This document shows, piece by piece, positions 41,383 through 50,622 of a stretch of DNA of 64,000 bases. Position 1 is the stretch's first letter. Every line of letters starts with the position of its first letter. Origin of the DNA: Paenibacillus lactis. Its GTDB lineage: Bacteria; Bacillota; Bacilli; Paenibacillales; Paenibacillaceae. The stretch is taken from contig NZ_JAGGKI010000001.1 of assembly GCF_017873605.1 (NCBI RefSeq), positions 558,001 through 622,000 on the forward strand, given 5' to 3'. The position numbers and the translations under genes are program-made. The notes under the pieces were generated by a model that had not been told where the DNA came from, made no database searches, and saw nothing but the letters and a program-made list of their open reading frames with translations.

Positions 41383-42558
41383 ATGAAAAAAATATTATCT
41401 TTCATGGATTGGGGCATATTCGCTCTTCGTTCGTACCATTATATCTTGCTGTTGTTCCAGGCTCTGGCGGTAAGTGAGTTTTCGATCCGAACGTTATTAA
41501 ATGTGACCTGGCTGGGCGCAGCCCTTGTCGTCCCTTTGCTGTTCTGGTTTCCTGGGCGCCGGATGAACAAAGTCTGGTTTTGCATATTGGAGTTATTGCT
41601 TGGCGGTTCTTATTATGTGAATTCTGTCATTCATCCGGATCTGACTTCAAAAGCGGACTATTTGCTGCCGAGTCTTACAATCGGGTACTTATTAACTAAG
41701 CAATCTCTTTGGATCATTCCCATGCTTGCTTTCATTCCTTTTTCCTTTCAGTCTTCCCTAAGACTGTCCTGGGAGCAAGCCCTAAGTCTCGGAACAGACA
41801 ATCTGCTGTTCTGCTTCATCGGCATGTGGGCAAGCCTCGTAGCCAATGCGTATGATCAGAAGAATAAACTGGTAGCCGAAGTGGAGCATCAAAATAAGCT
41901 CTTAACTCACTACTCGGCCGAGATCGAGAAAATGACTTTGCTTGAAGAACGCAACCGCATGTCCAAGGAGCTTCATGATACGCTGGGTCATTCCTTTATC
42001 TCACTCATCCTGAGTCTTGATGCTTCTATTGCCCTTATGGATAGCAAGCCTGCCGAGGCCAAAGATCGGTTAATTCGCTTAAGGGCATTGGCTGAGAGAA
42101 ATCTGGACGATATGAGAAACATCGTACACGAGATGGGGGAAGAAGAGGAATCCAGTCTGATCCGACAGATTGAATCCCTTGCGGCCCGTTTCCGGGAGCA
42201 CACGGGTACGGCCCTGACTGTGAGTCTGCCGGGGACAGAGAGGTCGATACGTTTTGAAGTACGGCAAACAATCCTTCGGATCATCCAGGAGTCCTTTACG
42301 AATGCATTAAAACATGGAAAGGCAACTCAACTTCATCTGGAGCTTGGGTTTTCTGAGAGCCACCTGCTATTGTCCGTTCGAAATAACGGCAAGCCGATCG
42401 ACAAGCTAAATTATGGCTTCGGCTTGACCACGATGAACCACCGGGTTGAGCAGTTAGGAGGCAGCTTGCACCTGTCATCCAGGGAAGGAACTCCAGTGAT
42501 CACCGAAGTCAGATGCGAAATCCCGCTGAAAGGATTGGTACCGCATGGAGAAGATTAA
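41383..42558 (+). CDS. Sensor histidine kinase, HisKA_3 (DesK/NarX) type
   Basis: Membrane kinase of 391 aa. Five or six hydrophobic segments fill residues 10-165, with almost no extracytoplasmic loop. A coiled coil (DQKNKLVAEVEHQNKLLTHYSAEIEKMTLLEERNR) leads to the phosphorylated His in MSKELHDTLGHSF near residue 206. The HATPase has SFTNALKHGKAT and VRNNGKPIDKLNYGFGLTTM. It resembles DesK-like sensors of membrane state or peptide antibiotics. Its end overlaps the response regulator by 14 bases. The ribosome binding site is poor, so weak translation is likely. Confidence 0.9.
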   Translation: MKKILSFMDWGIFALRSYHYILLLFQALAVSEFSIRTLLNVTWLGAALVVPLLFWFPGRRMNKVWFCILELLLGGSYYVNSVIHPDLTSKADYLLPSLTIGYLLTKQSLWIIPMLAFIPFSFQSSLRLSWEQALSLGTDNLLFCFIGMWASLVANAYDQKNKLVAEVEHQNKLLTHYSAEIEKMTLLEERNRMSKELHDTLGHSFISLILSLDASIALMDSKPAEAKDRLIRLRALAERNLDDMRNIVHEMGEEEESSLIRQIESLAARFREHTGTALTVSLPGTERSIRFEVRQTILRIIQESFTNALKHGKATQLHLELGFSESHLLLSVRNNGKPIDKLNYGFGLTTMNHRVEQLGGSLHLSSREGTPVITEVRCEIPLKGLVPHGED

Positions 42559-43192
42559 AGTGCTGCTTGCTGATGATCAAGAATTGATTCTCGAAAGTTT
42601 ACATATCGTGCTGTCCATGGAACCGGATTTGGAAATTGTCGGTTTGGCCAAGAATGGGGAAGAGGCACTGAAGGGCTGTGAGCAGTTTTTGCCGGATATT
42701 GTGTTGATGGATGTCAACATGCCGGTCATGGACGGCGTCGCCGCAACAGCCCTGATTAAAGAGCGGATGCCTGCAACTAAAATCATCATGCTAACCTCCT
42801 ATAAGGAAGTAGAGTATGTGCTAGCAGCGTTAAGCCATGGAGCGGAAGGTTACCTGCTCAAAGCCCTTCATCCCAGAGACCTGGCTGCAGGCATACGGGT
42901 GGTTCAGGCGGGAGGGACTTTAATTTCGCAGGAAATGGCGAGTAAAATGATCAAGACCATGAACAATGCTCCCCCTGCAAAAAGTAACGAATTTGGGCTC
43001 ACCGCCCGTGAAATGGAAGTGCTGCATAAGCTGGCTTCTGGCCTGCGTAATCAAGACATTGCCGAGTCGCTGTATCTTAGTGAAGGAACGGTCAAAAATT
43101 ATATCTCCACGATTTATTCAAAGCTGAATGTGAAAGGTAGGCGCGAGGCCGCCCGTAAAGCCCGAGATTCGGGAATGCTGGATCATTCATAA
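42545..43192 (+). CDS. NarL/LuxR-type response regulator
   Basis: Regulator of 215 aa. Receiver: acidic pair D10-D11, phosphoacceptor D56 in IVLMDVNMPVMDG, LTSYK with Thr/Ser switch, and Lys in LLKALHP. The C-terminal LuxR HTH is LTAREMEVLHKLASGLRNQDIAESLYLSEGTVKNYISTIYSKLNVKGR (about 152-200). It overlaps the kinase gene and is followed by a strong terminator, then a CPBP protease gene in the same direction that may be a target. Confidence 0.94.
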   Translation: MEKIKVLLADDQELILESLHIVLSMEPDLEIVGLAKNGEEALKGCEQFLPDIVLMDVNMPVMDGVAATALIKERMPATKIIMLTSYKEVEYVLAALSHGAEGYLLKALHPRDLAAGIRVVQAGGTLISQEMASKMIKTMNNAPPAKSNEFGLTAREMEVLHKLASGLRNQDIAESLYLSEGTVKNYISTIYSKLNVKGRREAARKARDSGMLDHS

Positions 43193-43205
43193 GCTGATTC
43201 CCAAG

Positions 43206-43239
43206 AAGCCGGTAACTCATTAGAGTTACCGGCTTTTTT
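43206..43239 (+). terminator. Rho-independent terminator of the kinase/regulator operon
   Basis: 13-bp perfect stem AAGCCGGTAACTC / GAGTTACCGGCTT with an ATTA loop and six T. Confidence 0.9.
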
Positions 43240-43339
43240 CTCAATAGCCATAGATTAAATGATGACCAAAGCGCACTGTCTCTTTATGACTTTTTCAGCC
43301 TATACTCTGAGCATCAAACAATAGAAGAGGCGATAAGAA

Positions 43340-44239
43340 ATGAAGAAAAAAATGTCCGGAAATAAAGAACTTCTGCAGAAGCAGAATGGCAGGAAGTTAA
43401 GTGCTTGGAGTTCATTTTGGCGCTTTCCAATCGTCTGGATGCTTGTGGGAGCTATCGGTATTGTTCTTATCGATACGTTGTTCCGACAGCTGACTGAGCG
43501 AGTGGATGGGATGATTTCCCTTGTCCTTACACTAGTGATGGGGTTGCTGGCCATCATGGTTTATAAGCTCACGCTGACATACCTGGCCCGGCGTTCCACT
43601 CCAGAGATAACTAGACAACGGGCAGGGATTGAAGCAGTCCTTGGCGTACTTACCGGGACAATCTTTATCGCAGGGTCCGTCTTTATTATTATGGCTCTGG
43701 GAGGTTACTCCTTTCAGTGGGCAAGTTCTGCGAATGCGGGTTCTATTCTACTATCCTCCATTGGAGCAGCTTTAGGAGCAGCCATTGTCGAGGAGCTTAT
43801 CTTTCGTGGACTTATGTTTCAAGCCATTGATCGATTGGGGGGGAAACCGCTCGCACTCGTTGTGACCTCACTATTCTTTGGAATTGCCCATCTCGGCAAT
43901 CCAGGGGCAACATTATGGAGCGGGTTCGCCATAGCCCTGGAAGCAGGTGTTCTGCTCGGAGCGGCCTTCCTGTGGCGGCGGAACTTATGGTTTGCCATGG
44001 GGCTGCATTTTGCATGGAATGCCATTGAAGGAGTGCTAGGCATTCCTGTTTCCGGACACTCGGCTCCCGGTCTGTTTACTGTAGAGGTGAACGGTGCCAC
44101 ACTTCTCACAGGGGGCGATTTTGGACTTGAAGGTTCCATTGTTTCGGTTGTGGTCAGTCTTCTGATCTCCATTCCAATGCTAATTGGGGCTGCGCGGTAT
44201 CGAAGGGTTGAGGCCCGGAACCTTCCTGTATCAAAGTAA
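43340..44239 (+). CDS. CPBP (CAAX/bacteriocin-processing) family intramembrane metalloprotease
   Basis: Membrane protein of 299 aa with about seven helices. ABI/CPBP motifs: EELIFRGLMFQAID (motif 1, paired Glu and Arg), FFGIAHLGNPG (motif 2 His), and GLHFAWNAIEG (motif 3 His/Asn). In bacteria these proteases are linked to bacteriocin self-immunity or export and to prenyl-protein-like processing; the substrate here is not visible. It follows a DesK/NarL-type two-component system after a terminator and may be regulated by it. The start has only a moderate ribosome binding site (AGAGGCG). Confidence 0.9.
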   Translation: MKKKMSGNKELLQKQNGRKLSAWSSFWRFPIVWMLVGAIGIVLIDTLFRQLTERVDGMISLVLTLVMGLLAIMVYKLTLTYLARRSTPEITRQRAGIEAVLGVLTGTIFIAGSVFIIMALGGYSFQWASSANAGSILLSSIGAALGAAIVEELIFRGLMFQAIDRLGGKPLALVVTSLFFGIAHLGNPGATLWSGFAIALEAGVLLGAAFLWRRNLWFAMGLHFAWNAIEGVLGIPVSGHSAPGLFTVEVNGATLLTGGDFGLEGSIVSVVVSLLISIPMLIGAARYRRVEARNLPVSK

Positions 44240-44327
44240 ACGGCAGACCTGATCCATCCCAAATAAATTTCAGATCTAGATAGGACGCTGTACCCACCAA
44301 TATAAATCACTTGCAGACATAAAAAGA

Positions 44328-44359
44328 AAATGAGCCCGGTATAATTACCGGACTCATTT
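44328..44359. terminator. Bidirectional terminator between CPBP gene and the giant gene
   Basis: AAATGAGCCCGGTA (44328-44341) pairs with TACCGGACTCATTT (44346-44359), one mismatch, loop TAAT, with A-rich and T-rich flanks. Confidence 0.75.
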
Positions 44360-44431
44360 CATGAAACTGCCCAATACATATGATATCTGACCGTTTTGGG
44401 TCACTCCACTGGTGGAGCAGCCTCTATTTCA

Positions 44432-47400
44432 TTAAAGCTTCGACACGGATACGAGAAGCTCGTTATCGCTTGAAACGACCACCACTTCAGGCGGTCCAGG
44501 TGGGTGCGGCATCCGGTTCGCGATCCACCACTCCCCCGTTGCGACAAAGGCCGAAGCAGTGAACGGGAGCGTTGCTTCCGCATCCAATCCTTGGTTGACT
44601 CCCTCCATCTCGATCTGCTTCGGAGTCAAGGTTTGCAGCTCATAGGTTGCAATCAAGCCATTATACTCTGCCGTGATAAGTACGGTTCCTTCCGAAATCG
44701 CCGTTACTACACCGCTAGCGCTGATCTCCGCTATACTTGGATCACTGCTTGTATAGATGACGTTTGTCTCTACCTTTTCACGGCTTCCATCACTATATAC
44801 TGCGGTAGTCACTGTTTGATAACTCTCTCCTACGACCAGTGTAGAAATTCCTTCGAGCTCAAGCTCAATCAGGCTAACTGGCTCTTCTTCGTTGCCTGTT
44901 GATACCGATTGTAAAACAGGTCGTTTAGCAATATCGTCCCATCTCCAAATCGCGTTAAAATCCCACCCTAGCCTGTCTGTATAGGTGGATGGAGTCTTTA
45001 TTTCAGTTTCAGATAGCCCCAATCCTTTAAGGGTTGTTAATGCTCCTTCAGCGACACCTTCCCGATCCACCATCATGCCGTCAAATGCATAATTATTTTC
45101 GAGCGTAGCGGTGTGCCCCGCAAGAACACGTCCCATCACCCGGTTTGCCATCGTTGGCGCCGTAACCGAAGGGCCCAGGGCAATGACATTTCTGACGACC
45201 GTATCATTGTATCCGTATCCAGTCACTCCGCCCGCATTGCTCGTAATCGCTCGAACTGTTCCTGACGCATACACGTTTTCTGTTAGGCTGCCCGAGTTCG
45301 TAATGCCGATTAGGCCGCCGGCCTGACTTACCTGAGCGGTTACATCCGCGGTTGAATAGCTGTTTCTTACGATACCATTGGAATAGCCTACTAGACCGCC
45401 CACTGTGCTGGAGCCTGTAATGGAGCCTGTTGAGAGACTATTCTCTATCTCGCCATTGTTCGTGTTGACGAGTATGCCAATTCTGCTCCCACCAGTGACG
45501 CTGGCATCGATCATGGCTATATTCTTAATCACTCCGCCATTGAGATGGAATAAGCCGCCGCTCGAAGAATTAAAGTTAACGATTTTCTTTCCGTTTCCAT
45601 CCAAAACACCAGTGAACGAAATCACTTTAAAAAGCGACTCAGCCGGTTGTCCGGCGTAATCCAAATCATTATCCAAAATATACTTTTCTGCCGGGAAGCT
45701 TTCCATAACGCTCAGATCAGCAATGGACTTGATCCGGTAATAACCTGCTTCATTTCTTTCCAGTGGCACGACAGGCTCGCTAACCTTTTCAGGATTACCG
45801 CTCAATACCGGACGCTTTAAAGCATCATTCCACATCCATACCGACTCGAAATTCCAGTTCAGTCTATCGGTATACGTATGAGGGTCTTCAACCTGCTGCT
45901 GGGATAGCCCTAAACCCTTTCGGTTGTCAGCAGCGGCAACACTCTCGCCTTCTTTATCCACCATCATGCCGTCGAACGCATAATTATTTTCGAGCGTTGC
46001 TGTGTGCCCCGCAAGGACTCGTCCCATCACCCGGTTCGCCATCGTTGGCGTCACGACGGAAGGGTTAAGAGCAATCACGTTTCTGACAACCGTATCATTA
46101 TATCCATAGCCGGTCACTCCGCCTGCGTTGCTTCTAAGCGCCTGGACGGCTCCGGATGCATACACGTTTTCCGTTAAGCTGCCTGCGCTTGTAATTCCGA
46201 TCAGACCGCCAGCTTGGTTCAGCTGGGCCGTTACATCTGCCGTAGAATAGCTGTTTCTCACGATGCCATTGGAATAGCCCGCAAGACCACCCACGGTGCT
46301 GGAGCCTTGGATGGAGCCCGTGACATAACTATTCACTACCATTCCGTTGTTCGTATTAACGAGTATGCCGATATTACTTCCGCCAGTAACGCTTGCATTA
46401 ACCATGGCTATGTTTTCAATCGTTCCGCCATTGAGATGAAATAAGCCGCCATTTTCTGATTTGAAATTGGTTAAGGATTTATTGTTTCCATCAAACGTGC
46501 CAAGGAATGGTGTCGCCTTGAATAAGGGCTCAAATAGCTTCCCTTCAAAATCAAGATCATTCGCCAGTATATAATTCTCATTTGGGAATTCGGATATCGT
46601 CTTTAATTCTTGAACCGAACGGATGATGTAGTACCCATCTTCATTCCGATCAAGCTTCGGTTTTGGAATATGATCTTCATTAATTTGTTCCAGACTACTT
46701 TGCAATAATGGTCGCTTGGCATCCTCATTCCAGATCCAGATTGAATCAAAATCCCAACCGAGGGTCTCCATGTAAAAAGATGGCTTCGTAAATACTTCTA
46801 CGCCGACCCCCTGTCCTTTTTCATTGTTCGGATCAGCAATCGTAACATTCTCACTGCTCACAAACATATTTTCATCAGCGTAGTTATTGACTAAAGTTGC
46901 CGTCTCCCCAGCTAACACTCTGCCGACAATTCGATTCGATGCAGTACCTGTCACAATGGATGGATTTAATGCCATACTATTTCGAATGACCGTATTGTTA
47001 TAGCCGTATCCGCTGATACCGCCAGCATTTGATTCTTCTGCTATTACGGCTCCGGTTGCATAGACCTGTTCTGTTGTACTCCCCCGGTTCGTAATCCCGA
47101 TGACGCCGCCGGCTTGCTTACCTCGTGCATTGACTCGAGCTGTAGAATAACTATTTCTAACAATCCCGTTCGAGTAGCCCACAAGACCGCCAACTGTAGA
47201 ATTGCCTCGAATGGATCCGGTGCTGTAGGCAAATTCCACGATCCCATCGTTCTGATCCACCAGGATCCCAACATTGCTCCGGCGAACATCAATGTCAGCA
47301 AGGATTCCTACATTTCGAATTGTTCCTTCATTAATAGCGAAGAGACCTGCGCCGCCTGAGGAGACCATAACACCTGTAATCGAATGCCCTTGCCCATCAA

Positions 47401-50400
47401 ACGTACCCGTAAATGGGGTGCCATTCGCGCCAATGGCTTCAAAAAACATGCCTTTACCATCAATGTCCTGAGTTAAAATAAAATGTTTGTCCGGGAACTC
47501 GAGCATTTTATAGAGTCCACTGGCACTTTTGATTTGATAGGGATTGCCTTCCGAACCATCGCCCAGCATTCCTTCTTTAGCTATGAACGGTTCCGTTAAC
47601 GGCTCTAGATCGATTGGATTATTAACCACTCTTACGATGATCGTATGTTCATCGCCAAATGAAAGAGAGGTATCAAATAAGATGATTTGTTCACGTCCGA
47701 GATGTTCTAGTGTTGCTTCTTGAACAACCGTTTCCAACAGCTGTTCACCTGTATGGTTACGCTTCTCCCCGATCACGGTAATACGTTCCAGAGAGCTCGG
47801 ATAGTTCAGAACCCCTACGCCCTTTAGGACATTATTCTCTATAATTGCGCTTGTTAACTTCATATAATTCGCAGGTTGTTTAATCGTAAATGAATCAATT
47901 TCAACACCGTCGCTGTTATAAGCTTTCAACGTGAGAGACCGATCAGTAGATTCTAAAATAACACCCGTCTGCTTATTCTCATCATAAACAATATGATCCC
48001 AGTCAAATGATTTATTATCATAGAACGTTGGACCTGATGAACCGACGGTCACAAAAGTTGTGCCTAGATTCATCGCTTCTTCCGATATATCTTTTACACC
48101 GTTTCGTATGGTTGTCCGCTTGTAGACATGATCATGACCGCCAATGTACAGACTGACACCAAGCCGTTCAAATGCTTGAGACAATTTCACTCTCATCATG
48201 TCCATACCGGTCTCATCACCGGATTGACCGCCATAATAAGGATAATGCCCCATCACGATTTTCCACTTCTTGTCGGTTGCCCGCAAATCTTGCTCCAGCC
48301 ATGACAGCTGCTTGTCAAAATCCAGCACGGAATTCAGAACTGCAATGTGCATATCGCCGTAATCAAACGAATAATTCGTTTCCCGGTAACTGCCTTCACC
48401 ATTCTTTGGCAGGTTGAAAAACCCCGAGAACGGCACGAGCTTCCGCTCCGTCGCACGTTCACGGTCCCCGACAATGTGAGCAGAAATCAGACCCTTTTCG
48501 TTGTTGTAAATGTTGCTAAACACATCATCCCATGCATACATATTGCCGCCATTTTCGACCAAGTCTCCGACTTGAATCACCGTCTGTCCGTTTGAATTCT
48601 TTTCCCTCAGAACGTCCAGCATATTGTTAAAGAGCTGGAAGCTTTCCGGATTTCGATCCGGAACTTCAAGATCCCCCATCACATACATAACGGCTTCCTC
48701 TGAAGCTGGCGCGGTGCTAAAGCTATAATTGCTGCTCCAAGGTCCAGTCGGTGACATTCCATACCGATATTCATACTTAATCCCTAAGTCGAGATCTGTT
48801 ATATTCGCTTCATGAGCTGCAAGCACGCGATAATTACTCTTGTCATACGTATCACCATAGGCGGCTTGAAAATAAGAGGCTTCTGCTTGTACTACTTTAG
48901 CATTGTCCCACGTCGCCACTGACTCTGGTTTATACTGAACATACGATGTTTCTAACGCCTTATCCGTCACCAAGTTTATTCCTACTTCATGTTCGTTTTC
49001 ACCTACATTAACCATGGGCTGGAATTCATTTAAAACTTTATCGGCATCCAGCTTCTGTTGATCAACGAGTAACCGGATAAGTTCAACTCGCGTATTACCT
49101 TGAGCATCAGTGGCTACATACTTAATGAAATATTCTCCGTACATGTCGACCTTGAAATGCTGATTTGCTACGGCTACCTCTCCCTTGTCATTTAGAACGA
49201 TGGCCTCAACCGATAAAGATTGACCGCCGTGATCCGTCGCAGAAGTGCCCAGCACTTCCACTTGATCCCCAAGCATAATCGTTTCGGGATATTGTCCATG
49301 AACCGTGATTTCAGGCGCATGCACAGTACCTCTCGTTTCATCACCAATCCATATTGGAGCACTTATAGCTTCTTCACCGTCTGCTTGGAAAGCTCTAACG
49401 AGGAAGTAGTCCCCATCTTCACTTGCTAAGGTTACTTCCTGTTTAAATTGATTGCTGGCAATGTTGCCATACTCCTTGACGATTTGACCGCTGTTTTTGT
49501 AAACAACGACTTTATCCAACACATCGTTAGCATCAGGGTCACTTATCTGTATCTTGAGATTAATTTTCTTTGTATTGGGCGGAAGAATCGCCCCCATCAT
49601 CTGACCTTTGGCTGAAACCGCCATTTCTAAGTTGCGATCAAATGATACATAGGTGCGGCGGTTTCGCATCGCATCATAAAGACCTTCTCTAGTAAGCTTC
49701 TTTCCCCACATACCGGTCACATGGGGCTGAACCATTCCCCAATTCCCTTTGTGCTCGTCCCCGCCAAACACAGGCGAAACATGCCAGCCTCGATCTAATG
49801 CCTTGGTATAGACTGCAAAATCATTGGAGGATTTGTATTCGATCAGATTAAGGTTTCTGTCAACGTCTCGATTATAATGTTTAAATTCATTGAAACTCCA
49901 ATTTCCTGACAAACGTGGATGATTAAACTGAGCAATCGCATTCGGATCTTGGGCAAGTCTTGCGTAAAAGGTGGGCAGATCATATTTGATGTCGCTCCAG
50001 CCCCAAGTGCCATCCGCACCTACTCCATGTGTTCTTGCAAACCATGGGGCATTAAATAAGTTGATATGACCCGATTCATCATACCAGGTCACTTCCGTAC
50101 CCGGCAGCGTAATAAATTCGTAATCACGATTGTGAGCATCCGATTGTTCATGCAGCAGCTTGTATTCATCTGAATAAGAGTCTTGAACATTCGTAATGAA
50201 ATCACTGCCCGTACTGATATCATAAGTCACGTCGTGTTCTGTCACTGCAAAAAAATCAAAATCTGTATTACTTTTCACAAAATTATAAGCATCATTAGGC
50301 AGCAATATCCCATCACTGAGTGAAGTATGAGAGTGCATGTGACCTTTGAACAGTGAAGCTCCTAAGTGCTTGGCTCTATCTTTTTTAGAAACATCAACTT

Positions 50401-50506
50401 CTTTCTCTGCAGACGCGAATACCAAGTTACCGTAACTAAGACTAACAACCCCCGCGATGATACAAGCCAGCACAATGAAAGGCAGTCTTCTTCTTTGGAA
50501 CTTCAC
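44432..50506 (-). CDS. Giant secreted multidomain phosphoesterase: PHP-type hydrolase + PAP-like metallophosphoesterase + 3 GLUG modules + Big2-like domain + bL25-derived tail
   Basis: Protein of 2024 aa with a signal peptide (about 1-33, ending VFASA). Domains in order: a CehA/McbA-type PHP metallohydrolase at about 50-390 with HMHSHTSLSDG (57-66), FAVTEHD, FNHPRLSGN and GGDEHKG; an Ig/cadherin-like strand region at about 400-485; a purple-acid-phosphatase-like unit at about 490-880, with fibronectin-like N-part, GDLEV (611), GDLVENGG (647), GDRE (680), GHYPYY (753) and GGHDHVYKRT (789); three repeated GLUG modules at about 970-1870; a Big2-type domain (LVVGESYQTVTTAVYSDGS) and a 20-residue tail nearly identical to the end of bL25. 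The GDRE block replaces the usual GNHE/GNHD of this family. No sorting signal or S-layer domain is visible, so release or loose wall binding is likely. Probable role: extracellular phosphate- or phosphodiester-directed hydrolysis. It is divergent in style from its neighbours and separately terminated. Confidence 0.88.
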   Translation of the reverse strand: MKFQRRRLPFIVLACIIAGVVSLSYGNLVFASAEKEVDVSKKDRAKHLGASLFKGHMHSHTSLSDGILLPNDAYNFVKSNTDFDFFAVTEHDVTYDISTGSDFITNVQDSYSDEYKLLHEQSDAHNRDYEFITLPGTEVTWYDESGHINLFNAPWFARTHGVGADGTWGWSDIKYDLPTFYARLAQDPNAIAQFNHPRLSGNWSFNEFKHYNRDVDRNLNLIEYKSSNDFAVYTKALDRGWHVSPVFGGDEHKGNWGMVQPHVTGMWGKKLTREGLYDAMRNRRTYVSFDRNLEMAVSAKGQMMGAILPPNTKKINLKIQISDPDANDVLDKVVVYKNSGQIVKEYGNIASNQFKQEVTLASEDGDYFLVRAFQADGEEAISAPIWIGDETRGTVHAPEITVHGQYPETIMLGDQVEVLGTSATDHGGQSLSVEAIVLNDKGEVAVANQHFKVDMYGEYFIKYVATDAQGNTRVELIRLLVDQQKLDADKVLNEFQPMVNVGENEHEVGINLVTDKALETSYVQYKPESVATWDNAKVVQAEASYFQAAYGDTYDKSNYRVLAAHEANITDLDLGIKYEYRYGMSPTGPWSSNYSFSTAPASEEAVMYVMGDLEVPDRNPESFQLFNNMLDVLREKNSNGQTVIQVGDLVENGGNMYAWDDVFSNIYNNEKGLISAHIVGDRERATERKLVPFSGFFNLPKNGEGSYRETNYSFDYGDMHIAVLNSVLDFDKQLSWLEQDLRATDKKWKIVMGHYPYYGGQSGDETGMDMMRVKLSQAFERLGVSLYIGGHDHVYKRTTIRNGVKDISEEAMNLGTTFVTVGSSGPTFYDNKSFDWDHIVYDENKQTGVILESTDRSLTLKAYNSDGVEIDSFTIKQPANYMKLTSAIIENNVLKGVGVLNYPSSLERITVIGEKRNHTGEQLLETVVQEATLEHLGREQIILFDTSLSFGDEHTIIVRVVNNPIDLEPLTEPFIAKEGMLGDGSEGNPYQIKSASGLYKMLEFPDKHFILTQDIDGKGMFFEAIGANGTPFTGTFDGQGHSITGVMVSSGGAGLFAINEGTIRNVGILADIDVRRSNVGILVDQNDGIVEFAYSTGSIRGNSTVGGLVGYSNGIVRNSYSTARVNARGKQAGGVIGITNRGSTTEQVYATGAVIAEESNAGGISGYGYNNTVIRNSMALNPSIVTGTASNRIVGRVLAGETATLVNNYADENMFVSSENVTIADPNNEKGQGVGVEVFTKPSFYMETLGWDFDSIWIWNEDAKRPLLQSSLEQINEDHIPKPKLDRNEDGYYIIRSVQELKTISEFPNENYILANDLDFEGKLFEPLFKATPFLGTFDGNNKSLTNFKSENGGLFHLNGGTIENIAMVNASVTGGSNIGILVNTNNGMVVNSYVTGSIQGSSTVGGLAGYSNGIVRNSYSTADVTAQLNQAGGLIGITSAGSLTENVYASGAVQALRSNAGGVTGYGYNDTVVRNVIALNPSVVTPTMANRVMGRVLAGHTATLENNYAFDGMMVDKEGESVAAADNRKGLGLSQQQVEDPHTYTDRLNWNFESVWMWNDALKRPVLSGNPEKVSEPVVPLERNEAGYYRIKSIADLSVMESFPAEKYILDNDLDYAGQPAESLFKVISFTGVLDGNGKKIVNFNSSSGGLFHLNGGVIKNIAMIDASVTGGSRIGILVNTNNGEIENSLSTGSITGSSTVGGLVGYSNGIVRNSYSTADVTAQVSQAGGLIGITNSGSLTENVYASGTVRAITSNAGGVTGYGYNDTVVRNVIALGPSVTAPTMANRVMGRVLAGHTATLENNYAFDGMMVDREGVAEGALTTLKGLGLSETEIKTPSTYTDRLGWDFNAIWRWDDIAKRPVLQSVSTGNEEEPVSLIELELEGISTLVVGESYQTVTTAVYSDGSREKVETNVIYTSSDPSIAEISASGVVTAISEGTVLITAEYNGLIATYELQTLTPKQIEMEGVNQGLDAEATLPFTASAFVATGEWWIANRMPHPPGPPEVVVVSSDNELLVSVSKL
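44438..44500 (-). repeat. bL25-like 3' end duplicated at the tail of the giant gene
   Basis: About 60 bases match 23446-23506 (the end of the bL25 gene at 23443) closely, including 18 identical bases around CGGATACGAGAAGCTCGT. The encoded ends are PPEVVVVSSDNELLVSVSK and PPEVTVISGDNELLVSVSK. By eye I count roughly 50 identities in 60 positions. Confidence 0.85.
44910..47570 (-). repeat. Three tandem GLUG-containing modules of about 890 bp
   Basis: Approximate units 46700-47570, 45810-46660 and 44910-45755. Each encodes GxYxIxS...FPxxxYIL, FxGxxDGxxxxI, IGILVNTNNG, TVGGLVGYSNGIVRNSYSTA, NAGGVTGYGYN, MGRVLAGHTATLENNYA and a closing WxW...KRPVL. The second and third are the closest pair at DNA and protein level, so the last duplication is recent. 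Confidence 0.85.
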
Positions 50507-50560
50507 TCAAACCCTCTCCTTTTCGGCTTAAATGGTAATACAGGTGTCTGACTGATAAAC

Positions 50561-50601
50561 AAACAGCCCTTAAACTAAAAAATGAAGTCTGAAGGCTGTT
50601 T
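50561..50601 (-). terminator. Terminator of the SGNH/HAD/permease operon
   Basis: AAACAGCC (50561-50568) and GGCTGTTT (50594-50601) arms, with T-rich sequence on the minus strand, 22 bases after the SGNH stop. Confidence 0.65.
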
Positions 50602-50622
50602 CATATCATCTATCTTTGTTAA

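Noticed and set aside
41235..41417. 60-codon minus-strand frame overlapping the histidine kinase start
   Set aside because: No ribosome binding site, no recognisable protein, and it overlaps a well-supported gene.
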